Shown here one piece after another: positions 1-5,279 of a stretch of 5,417 nt of DNA. The notes under the pieces are model-generated. The model worked only from the letters and a program-made list of their open reading frames with translations. It did not search any database and was not told the DNA's origin. This DNA is from Pyrobaculum sp. Lineage in GTDB: Archaea; Thermoproteota; Thermoprotei; Thermoproteales; Thermoproteaceae. Position 1 is the first letter of the stretch; the number at the start of each line of letters is the position of its first letter. The translations under genes and the position numbers were made by a program. The stretch spans positions 1-5,417 of the forward strand of contig JAJHQT010000059.1 of NCBI GenBank assembly GCA_020833205.1. Direction: 5' to 3'.

Positions 1-508
1 GGCCTCGGTGGTGTCTATAGACATTCACTTTCCGAGGGGTACCTGGGAGCTTCATCTAGAGCACAAATTCCCCCTCTACGTGGTGTACGGAGGGGCTGAG
101 GGGCCCTCCTATAGATATGTAACGGGGCGGGGGCATGGAGCCGTCGCCTTTCCTCTACCGCCCGGCGCGGGCGATAGAAGCTTTGAGCGCGTCCTCTCCT
201 TTATAGAGGAGGCCTCAGAGGGTCCTCTGGTTGTCCAGCTCGGATTCGACATCCATAGAGACGACCCGACGGGCTACTTTTTCGCTTCCGAGCGTTTTTA
301 CTATCGTCTGGGTAGGACTTTGGCGAGGAGAGAGTTCTACGTCTCGTTGGAGTGCCCTTCCAGCCCGAAGGTGTTTAGAAAGGCCTTGGCTAGTCTTCTC
401 GCCGGCGTTGCGGGCGGGGAGCCGCCGTCCGTGGCGCCCCATAGAGAGAGCGGGGCTGTGGAAAGGGAGGTGGAGCTTCTCCTTAGACGCGTCAAGAGGA
501 GAGTTTAA
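1..508 (+). CDS. Histone deacetylase / acetylpolyamine amidohydrolase-fold protein, C-terminal part (5' end outside window)
   Basis: The reading frame is open from the left edge (codons from base 2), so the GTG at base 8 is internal and the start lies upstream. Family members are metal-dependent amidohydrolases that remove acetyl or similar groups. Numbering from base 8, the sequence shows the Asp-x-His metal-ligand motif (D5, H7, in SIDIH), a loop like that of the family (FPLPPGAGD, residues 48-56) and GFDIHRDDPTG (79-89), whose second Asp before Pro (D86) is the third ligand. The usual LEGGY segment with the catalytic Tyr is replaced by LECPS (114-118), so Ser stands at the Tyr position and the chemistry may differ. 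The catalytic His pair would be encoded off-window. The protein is probably cytosolic. It converges with the acylphosphatase-like gene and overlaps its 3' end by 17 bases. The family call is firm; the substrate is unknown. Confidence 0.82.
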   Translation, partial: ASVVSIDIHFPRGTWELHLEHKFPLYVVYGGAEGPSYRYVTGRGHGAVAFPLPPGAGDRSFERVLSFIEEASEGPLVVQLGFDIHRDDPTGYFFASERFYYRLGRTLARREFYVSLECPSSPKVFRKALASLLAGVAGGEPPSVAPHRESGAVEREVELLLRRVKRRV

Positions 509-767
509 ACTCTTTATAGTCGCCTCGGTACTCCTCTTCTCTTATGGAGATTTCCCGTATCTTTACCGCAGGCGACGCCATGGGTATAAACTTCACGAGG
601 CGGTCAACAGACTCCTCGGGTCCCTCTAAGACTGCGTAAAGCGTGTCTCCCACGAGCTTGGCCTCGCCGTAGACTCCATACTTGGCCGCTTCGCTTTTCA
701 AGATCCTCAGGATGGGGACTCCAGGAAGGTTGATGTCGCCCTTAGCTGTTAGGTATATGCGTTTCAT
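492..767 (-). CDS. Acylphosphatase-like small protein
   Basis: This 91-residue protein has the length and order of elements of acylphosphatases, small alpha/beta enzymes that hydrolyse acyl phosphates in the cytosol. An N-terminal strand (RIYLTAKG, 3-10) leads into a loop and helix (NLPGVPILRILKSEAAKYG, 13-31). Then come a hairpin and the EGPEESVDRLVKFI helix (48-61), a hallmark of the family, and a final strand (AVKIREISI, 67-75). R21 falls where the phosphate-binding Arg of the VQGVGFR loop should be, but the loop itself is INLPGVPILR. The Asn of the usual GWVRN segment is not seen; YGEAKL stands there. It may therefore be a non-catalytic relative. The ATG at 767 is chosen because a TATA-like box lies about 24 bases upstream, with no Shine-Dalgarno sequence. 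The family is inferred from pattern only, without alignment. Confidence 0.7.
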   Translation of the reverse strand: MKRIYLTAKGDINLPGVPILRILKSEAAKYGVYGEAKLVGDTLYAVLEGPEESVDRLVKFIPMASPAVKIREISIREEEYRGDYKEFKLSS

Positions 768-1233
768 AGACGTAAGCCCGTCTAGTGTATTTAAGCGTCA
801 GGTCGTCTCTTCCGTCGTCACAAATCTCTCCATCGAACCCCTCATCACCGACATTAGACTTTTATTCGCCATATTTAACCTTGCCGTGGAAGATGTAAAT
901 AAGAAGGTAGAGGGCGTAGTTAGGGCGCTTGCCGCCGAGGTTTTGACTAAGTTTGAAAAGAAGAAAAAAATCGACAACGTACAGGAGTTGATTATCCTCG
1001 CTACGTATCTCAACATGAAGAAGCTAGACGACGTCAGAGAGCAGATTGAGGGCGTCATGCGCGGCTTCCAACGATTAGACGCGTTGCTAGACGTAGTAAA
1101 GGAGCTTAAAGCGGCCTTGGAGAGGCTGGAGAAGAGCCGCCCAGACGAGGCCGCGGCGCTTCTAAGAGAGGTCAATACGAAGCTAGATCAAGTTCTCGAG
1201 AAGCTGGGCGCGTTTTCTATAGAAGAGACTTAG
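757..1233 (+). CDS. Unrecognised charged alpha-helical protein, start uncertain
   Basis: I do not recognise this protein. From the ATG at 757 it has 158 residues. After about residue 25 it is almost wholly helical and rich in Lys, Glu and Leu. A helix (EPLITDIRLLFAIFNLA, about 27-43) comes first, then a basic run (KFEKKKK, about 65-71) and a heptad-like stretch (LDALLDVVKELKAALERLEKS, about 107-127). A last amphipathic helix (EAAALLREVNTKLDQVLEKLG, about 131-151) follows. No signal peptide, cysteines or catalytic motif are visible, so an oligomerising or scaffold role is possible but inferred. The frame is open back to an ATG at 682, deep inside the opposite-strand neighbour, which is unlikely as a start. 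A start at 757 overlaps the neighbour's first 11 bases. A GTG at 886, with CTTTTATT about 24 bases before it, would give 115 residues. The stop at 1231-1233 and the strand are secure. Confidence 0.6.
   Translation: MRFIDVSPSSVFKRQVVSSVVTNLSIEPLITDIRLLFAIFNLAVEDVNKKVEGVVRALAAEVLTKFEKKKKIDNVQELIILATYLNMKKLDDVREQIEGVMRGFQRLDALLDVVKELKAALERLEKSRPDEAAALLREVNTKLDQVLEKLGAFSIEET
788..794 (-). promoter_or_regulatory. TATA-like box of the acylphosphatase-like gene
   Basis: On the minus strand the sequence reads TTAAATA, centred about 24 bases before the ATG at 767. This is the distance expected when the archaeal box A drives a leaderless transcript. The element is nearly symmetric, so it could also act rightward, but no start codon in the frame of the rightward gene sits at a suitable distance (about 816). 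Confidence 0.5.
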
Positions 1234-1250
1234 GCGGATCGTCCATCACG

Positions 1251-1304
1251 CCTCAGGCCGGGTTCAAGTCAGCATATTTCAGCTAAATCCGCCGTCTTCA
1301 ATAA
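1251..1304 (-). ncRNA. Candidate C/D box guide sRNA
   Basis: Read on the minus strand, the gap holds, in order: TTGAAGA (1301-1295, weak C box), 12 bases, CTGA (1282-1279, perfect D' box), 3 bases, ATGCTGA (1275-1269, C' box with one mismatch to RTGATGA), 12 bases, CTGA (1256-1253, perfect D box). Two 12-base guides and a 3-base D'-C' spacer are the geometry of archaeal C/D box sRNAs, which steer 2'-O-methylation by fibrillarin RNPs. The second guide is the exact complement of GCCGGGTTCAAG, a typical archaeal tRNA T-arm sequence. The fifth base before the D box would mark tRNA position 52. Against it: the outer C box has two mismatches, and no well-spaced promoter is seen. Just beyond D, GTGATGG (1249-1243) is a better C box, but no D box follows it at the right distance. 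Confidence 0.3.
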
Positions 1305-1309
1305 GATAC

Positions 1310-1322
1310 AGATTTATAATCT
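1310..1322 (+). promoter_or_regulatory. TATA-like box of the M28 peptidase gene
   Basis: AGATTTATAATCT has its AT-rich core centred about 23 bases before the GTG at 1339, as expected for a leaderless archaeal transcript. A pyrimidine-only run (about 1321-1338) fills the space between box and start. The element has perfect 5-base arms (AGATT/AATCT), so it could also be read leftward. Confidence 0.6.
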
Positions 1323-1338
1323 TCTCTCCTTTTCCCCC

Positions 1339-2646
1339 GTGGCTGAGGTTTTCAAGAAATGTACTTCCTACGGCGACCTGGTCGCTGGCTCGCCGCATGA
1401 GCAAGAGTTTCTGCAGTGGCTCCTCGCCTTCCTCGACACCCCCACTGTATGGTTCCACCTGTCCCCCGTCGAGGTTCTCTATTGGGAGGACGCCGGGACT
1501 AGGATAGAGGTAGACGGCGCGGCGCTCTCGGGCTTGGCGATGCCCTACTCTAGGAGCGCGGCAGTGGAGGGGAGGCTCGTGTCGGCGGAAGAAGACGTCG
1601 AGGGCAACATAGCCGTCGCCGAATTCCCCCCCGACGTGGACGATGCAAAGTACTTAGTGATAGATGCGGCGCGGCGGGGCGCCGCCGCTGTGGTTTTCAC
1701 AGGCAGGCCCCCCCGCCGCGTTGTGGTTACAGGCGAGCTCGGCTTTAAGTTAGATGCCGCGCCTCCGCCGATTCCCGTAGCTAGTTTTGAAGAGGTCGAG
1801 GTGGGGAGACGGGCCAGGCTGGAGGTGGAGACGAGGTCTCGGGTGACTTATAGCTATAGTCTCGTGGCGTTTAATAGTTTTGACAATACGCCTATGATAT
1901 CGGCACATTGGGACCATTGGCTTGTGGGCGCCACTGATAACTGCGCCGGCGTGGAGGCCGCCGTCCTCGCCTTCAGCGAGTTGGTGGCAGACGACGTCCC
2001 AGTGGCCCTCGGCCTCTTCACCGCAGAGGAGGGCGCGGCGCCGCACATCCCCTCTTTTTACTGGGCGTGGGGATCTCTTAACTATCTAAAGCGGTGGAGG
2101 CCCACCTTCCTCGTCAACATAGACGTCGTCGGCGTGGGGACTCCACGGATGTACGCCGTGCCTTACCTACATGAGGTGTTGAAAGGTTTAGGGCCTGTGG
2201 GAGATCCAGAGGCGTATTTCGACAGCGTGCACTACGAGAGGTGGGGGCTTCCCTCTGTCACTATCTCATCTCTAAAAGATGCGTGGGGGCTTTACCACAG
2301 TCCTTTAGACGTCCAGGTCGATGTTGCGAACGTGTTGTACGTTGCGGAGTTGGCTAAGCGAGTGGCCAGATTAAAACCCCCCACGCCGGCGGCGAGGCTG
2401 GAGGACTACGGTTTACCGCCTGTCGACGACCCCTACGTCGCCTGGTCTCTCGTATATAACTACTTAGTAGTCTTTAAAGACTTTAGACATTCCGACATAA
2501 TATATACCAACGTGTATAAGTTTTTGAAAGAGAGGGGGCGGGAGTACCGCCGGATAGATCTCTTAGGCGGCCCCACGTTGTGCGTGGAGAAGTGCGACGA
2601 AGCGCTGGAGGCCTACCGGGAGTTAACTCTGCTTGTTAGAGTCTAG
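1339..2646 (+). CDS. M28-family zinc aminopeptidase with PA-like insert
   Basis: This 435-residue protein is a metallopeptidase of family M28, which releases N-terminal amino acids using two zinc ions. The full ligand set is visible: H190 and D192 (SAHWDH), bridging D200 (TDNCAGV), general base E230 and ligand E231 (TAEEGA), D262 (NIDVVG) and H320 (YHSPLD). Ahead of the catalytic domain, residues about 75-150 look like a protease-associated (PA) domain (AARRGAAAVVFTGR, then IPVASF). After about residue 345 comes a tail of some 90 residues without a recognised domain, holding a CVEKC pair (C415, C419). There is no signal peptide or membrane segment, so it should act in the cytosol on peptides. 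The GTG start is supported by the TATA-like box about 23 bases upstream and the absence of any Shine-Dalgarno sequence. Its 3' end overlaps the convergent coaD gene by 24 bases. The exact substrate is not predictable. Confidence 0.9.
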   Translation: MAEVFKKCTSYGDLVAGSPHEQEFLQWLLAFLDTPTVWFHLSPVEVLYWEDAGTRIEVDGAALSGLAMPYSRSAAVEGRLVSAEEDVEGNIAVAEFPPDVDDAKYLVIDAARRGAAAVVFTGRPPRRVVVTGELGFKLDAAPPPIPVASFEEVEVGRRARLEVETRSRVTYSYSLVAFNSFDNTPMISAHWDHWLVGATDNCAGVEAAVLAFSELVADDVPVALGLFTAEEGAAPHIPSFYWAWGSLNYLKRWRPTFLVNIDVVGVGTPRMYAVPYLHEVLKGLGPVGDPEAYFDSVHYERWGLPSVTISSLKDAWGLYHSPLDVQVDVANVLYVAELAKRVARLKPPTPAARLEDYGLPPVDDPYVAWSLVYNYLVVFKDFRHSDIIYTNVYKFLKERGREYRRIDLLGGPTLCVEKCDEALEAYRELTLLVRV

Positions 2647-3099
2647 CTTCATATGTTCAAGCACCCGTCTTATGTATGTTGAGGAGAGGATGTGGCCGTA
2701 GCCATCTCTTACTGTGGATATAACCACCAGCTCCATCGGCCTGAGACCTCTCTTGGCTCTCTCTTCGTTTATCGCAACGGCGCGTGGCGCCGTCTCTATG
2801 CTCGCCACTATTGCCTCAAGTCGGGGATCGGCGACCGCGGGGCCGTAGGGGTCGTGGATCTCGACGTAGACGACATCTTTGTCCGGCGCTATTAGGCTTA
2901 GCAAATTTCTTAAGTTGGCAAGCCGCGCCGAGAAGGGCCTCACCTTGTACTGCTTATACGTCGAGGCGAAGGAGTCGCTGGTTAGGCCGACGAGGATCCT
3001 GTCGCCTATGAGGGTAGCCGTGGCCAAGAGCTTCACGTGACCTGCGTGTAGCGTGTCGAAGGTGCCCCCCAGCACTACGTTGCGGAATTTCAATTTCAT
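2623..3099 (-). CDS. coaD: Phosphopantetheine adenylyltransferase, archaeal type
   Basis: It transfers AMP from ATP to 4'-phosphopantetheine, giving dephospho-CoA, the penultimate step of coenzyme A synthesis in the cytosol. The 158-residue protein is a single nucleotidyltransferase Rossmann domain of normal length for the archaeal family. GGTFDTLHAGH (11-21) is the ATP-binding motif with its two His (H18, H21). GLTSDSF (38-44) follows the second strand, and LSSTYIRR (138-145) is the equivalent of the ISSTxIR nucleotide-binding motif. The ATG at 3099 places the first strand (FRNVVLGGTFD) right at the N-terminus. An AT-rich box lies about 22 bases upstream, shared with the divergent Thg1-like gene. 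The 3' end overlaps the convergent M28 peptidase gene by 24 bases. A riboflavin- or glycerol-type cytidylyltransferase is the main alternative, but the motifs and length favour CoaD. Confidence 0.92.
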   Translation of the reverse strand: MKLKFRNVVLGGTFDTLHAGHVKLLATATLIGDRILVGLTSDSFASTYKQYKVRPFSARLANLRNLLSLIAPDKDVVYVEIHDPYGPAVADPRLEAIVASIETAPRAVAINEERAKRGLRPMELVVISTVRDGYGHILSSTYIRRVLEHMKLDSNKQS

Positions 3100-3114
3100 A
3101 TCCAGCTTGTTTCT

Positions 3115-3127
3115 CGTATTTAAAAAA
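3115..3127. promoter_or_regulatory. Shared bidirectional TATA-like box, coaD / Thg1-like
   Basis: GTATTTAAAAAAC sits in the middle of the 41-base gap between the divergent starts at 3099 (-) and 3141 (+). It is about 20-22 bases from each start and reads as a TATA-like box on both strands (TTTTTTAAATA on the minus). No other AT-rich element exists in the gap, and neither start has a Shine-Dalgarno sequence. One TBP site for two leaderless genes is the simplest reading, but two overlapping sites are possible. Confidence 0.55.
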
Positions 3128-3140
3128 CTCCAGTTGTTAC

Positions 3141-3779
3141 GTGGAGACGCTCAAAAGGTTACTCCTAGAAAACCCAGCTGTCTTGGAGAGGCGGTATAGG
3201 GAGAGGGAGGCTGTGTGCGAGCCCTCCTCGCCGCCTTTTGCCGTTAGGCTTGACGGAGTTTCCTTTGGCAGGAGGCTGAGGGACTTCGAGGCGCCTCGGA
3301 GCAGGCTGGCCCACGCCGCGCTTGTTGATGTGGCACGGAGGCTTGCCATGGAACATGGAGCCGAGGCCGTGCATGTGGTCAGTGACGAGATTAATCTCTT
3401 GTTTCTCCGCCACGTGCCGTACGGAGGGAGGACGTTTAAGATAATTAGCGTGTTGGCGGCCCACGCCTCTGCGGAGTTGACCGCAAAGCTGGGGCGGCCT
3501 CTCCACTTCGACGGCAGGGTGGTAAAGCTGCGAGATGCGTGCGACGCGGCTAGCTACATCTTGTTTAGAGCCCGGGTGGGGCTGAACAACTACGTGATCC
3601 AGCTGGCCAGAGCAACTGGGCTTATCCACGCCCACACGCCGAGGATAGAGGAGTTGCTACCGAAGGTGGAGATCAGAGACTGCGAACTGGCGTGGGGGAC
3701 GTACATGGCCAAGGAGGATAAGTATCGAGAAAACGCCGACTTATGCAAGGCGCTGTCTAGACTTTGCGGAGTGTGTTAG
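3141..3779 (+). CDS. Thg1-like tRNA 3'-5' nucleotidyltransferase (archaeal TLP)
   Basis: Thg1 proteins add nucleotides to the 5' end of tRNA in the 3'-to-5' direction. Eukaryotic Thg1 adds G-1 to tRNA-His; archaeal Thg1-like proteins prefer template-directed 5'-end repair. The 212-residue sequence shows the metal-binding carboxylates of the palm-like domain in AVRLDGVSFGRRL (34-46, D38) and VVSDEINLLFL (79-89, D82 and E83). It also has a basic helix RTFKIISVLAAHASAEL (97-113) and the conserved FDGRVV strand (123-128). Where eukaryotic enzymes have HINNLYN, this one has GLNNYVI (147-153), lacking the His, which fits the archaeal TLP group. The GTG start lies about 20 bases after the shared AT-rich box and has no Shine-Dalgarno sequence. 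The gene diverges from coaD and its stop overlaps that of the M32 gene by 4 bases. It is slightly short for the family but complete. Confidence 0.85.
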   Translation: METLKRLLLENPAVLERRYREREAVCEPSSPPFAVRLDGVSFGRRLRDFEAPRSRLAHAALVDVARRLAMEHGAEAVHVVSDEINLLFLRHVPYGGRTFKIISVLAAHASAELTAKLGRPLHFDGRVVKLRDACDAASYILFRARVGLNNYVIQLARATGLIHAHTPRIEELLPKVEIRDCELAWGTYMAKEDKYRENADLCKALSRLCGVC

Positions 3780-5251
3780 CGGAATTTTTGGTCGAGATAT
3801 TCAAGTAAGTACTGAGCGTTGTACGTCTCGCCGAAGCTTCTCAGCAACAGCTCCTTCGGCGGGTAGATGCCGCCCCATCTGTGTATCTTCTCGCGTAGAT
3901 ACTCCTTCACGGCGGCGAAGTTGCCCTCTGCGACCAACTCGCGGATTTTCCCGTGTTTATAATATATCATGGCCGCCACCACGTTGCCGAGGGTGTAGGT
4001 GGGGAAGTAGCCTATGGAGCCGTGGGACCAGTGGATGTCCTGAAGCACGCCCTCCGCATCGTTTCTAGGCCTGACGCCGAGGAGGCGCTCCATCTCGTCG
4101 TTCCAAAGCTCCGGTAGTTGCGAGACCTTGACCTCGCCGGTGATCATGAGGCGCTCCAGCCTGTACCGCAACAGAATGTGGAGGTTGTAAGTCACCTCGT
4201 CCGCCTCCGTTCTTATGAGACTCGGCCTAACTACGTTGAAGTAGTAGAAGAGGTCGTCGTCGGTGTATTTGGCCAGGAAGTCGAGGTGTTTACGTAGTAT
4301 CGTCGAGATCTTCGCGACGAATTCGCGGCTTCTGCCGACTACGTTCTCCATAAAGCGGCTTTGGCTCTCGTGAATCCCCAGCGACACGCCCGAGCCCACA
4401 GGCGTCATGGCGAGAGACTCGTCGATGTTCAACTCATAGAGGGCGTGGCCGTATTCGTGCAGTGCGGAGAAGAGAGGTTCTTTGAAGTCGACGCCTCTGT
4501 AGCGGACGGTTATTCTCACGTCGAAGGGAGACGTGATTCCCACGGTGAACGGGTGTGGAGATACGTCTATCCTAAACCTGCCCTTCGGGTAGCCCACCAG
4601 CTCTAAGACCTCCGCAATAGCCGCCTCCACCTTCTGCCTCTCGTACGGCACCTCCTCCAGGGGATGTCTCTTAGGCCAGCCGCGAGACTCTAATCTATCG
4701 AGAAGAGTCTTGACGCCGGGCTCCAACACGGAGAAGACAACCTCTACGTCTCTCGACGTGAGCCCCTCTTCGTAGAGGTCCAGCAACGCGTCGTAGGGAT
4801 GCTCCTCATATCCCAACTTCTCTGCAACCACCTTAGTTAGTTCAACGATTTTTTCTAAATACGGCGCAAAGAGGTCGAACCTAGCCTTCTCCTTGGCCTC
4901 TCGCCACGCCACAAAGGCCTCTGATGTGACTTTTGCAAGTTCTTTCACAACCTCAGGGGGCACCCTCTGGTAGAACTTCAAGTCTCTCTTTAACGTCCTT
5001 ATAATTCCTCTCTCAACATCTGTAAGATCCTTCTCCTCCTCAGCCCTTTCGATAAGCTTTACAAATTTTTCATCAAGCATAAAACGTTGAATCAATTGAG
5101 CAATTTCAGCCCTGGCAACTGCACGCCCCTTTATGCCTTCCTCGGGCATATAAGTCTCGGAATCCCAGCCCATCACAGACTGGGCATGGCCAAGGGCCCA
5201 AACAACTCTGTAGTGGTCAAGTATCTGTCTTACGGTCTCCGACTTGATCAT
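3776..5251 (-). CDS. Thermostable carboxypeptidase, family M32 (carboxypeptidase Taq type)
   Basis: M32 enzymes are cytosolic zinc or cobalt metallocarboxypeptidases of about 500 residues that remove C-terminal amino acids with broad specificity. This 491-residue protein carries every family signature in order: HPF (233-235), DVRIT (244-248), the metal-binding HEYGH (265-269, H265 and H269 as ligands, E266 catalytic) and HESQSR (294-299, E295 as third ligand). IRTEAD (346-351) and GVLQDIHW (401-408) follow. The N-terminal half is helical, as expected for the lid of the deep substrate groove. The ATG at 5251 starts a normal N-terminus (a helix running into MGWDSETYMPEEG, 27-39). A TATA-like box lies about 22 bases upstream, and the base run next to the start has no Shine-Dalgarno sequence. 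With the M28 enzyme it suggests growth on peptides. Its stop overlaps that of the convergent Thg1-like gene. Confidence 0.95.
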   Translation of the reverse strand: MIKSETVRQILDHYRVVWALGHAQSVMGWDSETYMPEEGIKGRAVARAEIAQLIQRFMLDEKFVKLIERAEEEKDLTDVERGIIRTLKRDLKFYQRVPPEVVKELAKVTSEAFVAWREAKEKARFDLFAPYLEKIVELTKVVAEKLGYEEHPYDALLDLYEEGLTSRDVEVVFSVLEPGVKTLLDRLESRGWPKRHPLEEVPYERQKVEAAIAEVLELVGYPKGRFRIDVSPHPFTVGITSPFDVRITVRYRGVDFKEPLFSALHEYGHALYELNIDESLAMTPVGSGVSLGIHESQSRFMENVVGRSREFVAKISTILRKHLDFLAKYTDDDLFYYFNVVRPSLIRTEADEVTYNLHILLRYRLERLMITGEVKVSQLPELWNDEMERLLGVRPRNDAEGVLQDIHWSHGSIGYFPTYTLGNVVAAMIYYKHGKIRELVAEGNFAAVKEYLREKIHRWGGIYPPKELLLRSFGETYNAQYLLEYLDQKFR

Positions 5252-5270
5252 AAAAAAGAGAAAAACTGCC

Positions 5271-5276
5271 TATAAG
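5271..5276 (-). promoter_or_regulatory. TATA-like box of the M32 carboxypeptidase gene
   Basis: CTTATA on the minus strand, centred about 22 bases before the ATG at 5251, lies in the 28-base gap after the stop of the upstream co-directional gene. It suggests that the peptidase can be transcribed on its own, although read-through from the upstream gene is not excluded. Confidence 0.45.
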
Positions 5277-5279
5277 AAC

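Noticed and set aside
231..629. Open frame on + inside the HDAC-fold and acylphosphatase-like genes.
   Set aside because: Composition rich in Arg, Ser and Trp without motifs; it is a shadow of two well-supported genes.
1233..1293. A tRNA gene or tRNA remnant, suggested by GGTTCAAGTC and a 7-base acceptor-like stem.
   Set aside because: The T-loop-like bases are not flanked by a 5-base stem, the length of 61 is too short, no D-arm or anticodon arm can be drawn, and the T-arm does not adjoin the 3' stem half. A sRNA guide explains the T-arm likeness better. A permuted tRNA was also considered, but no missing half is visible.
1251..1304. Guide for the archaeal tRNA Cm56 methylation as the role of the sRNA candidate.
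   Set aside because: The guide covers C56, but C56 pairs nine bases before the D box, not five, so the fifth-base rule points to position 52 instead.
1750..2048. Two overlapping minus-strand open frames opposite the M28 peptidase.
   Set aside because: They lie opposite the catalytic motifs of the peptidase and have no protein-like pattern or promoter.
3165..3635. Long minus-strand open frame opposite the Thg1-like gene.
   Set aside because: No motifs, composition typical of antisense frames, and the plus strand carries clear Thg1 signatures.
4361..4606. Plus-strand open frame opposite the M32 active-site region.
   Set aside because: It is antisense to the conserved metal-binding segments and has no motif of its own.
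5087..5275. Plus-strand open frame opposite the M32 N-terminus, ending in its promoter.
   Set aside because: No TATA-like box or family pattern; its end falls in the AT-rich promoter of the M32 gene.
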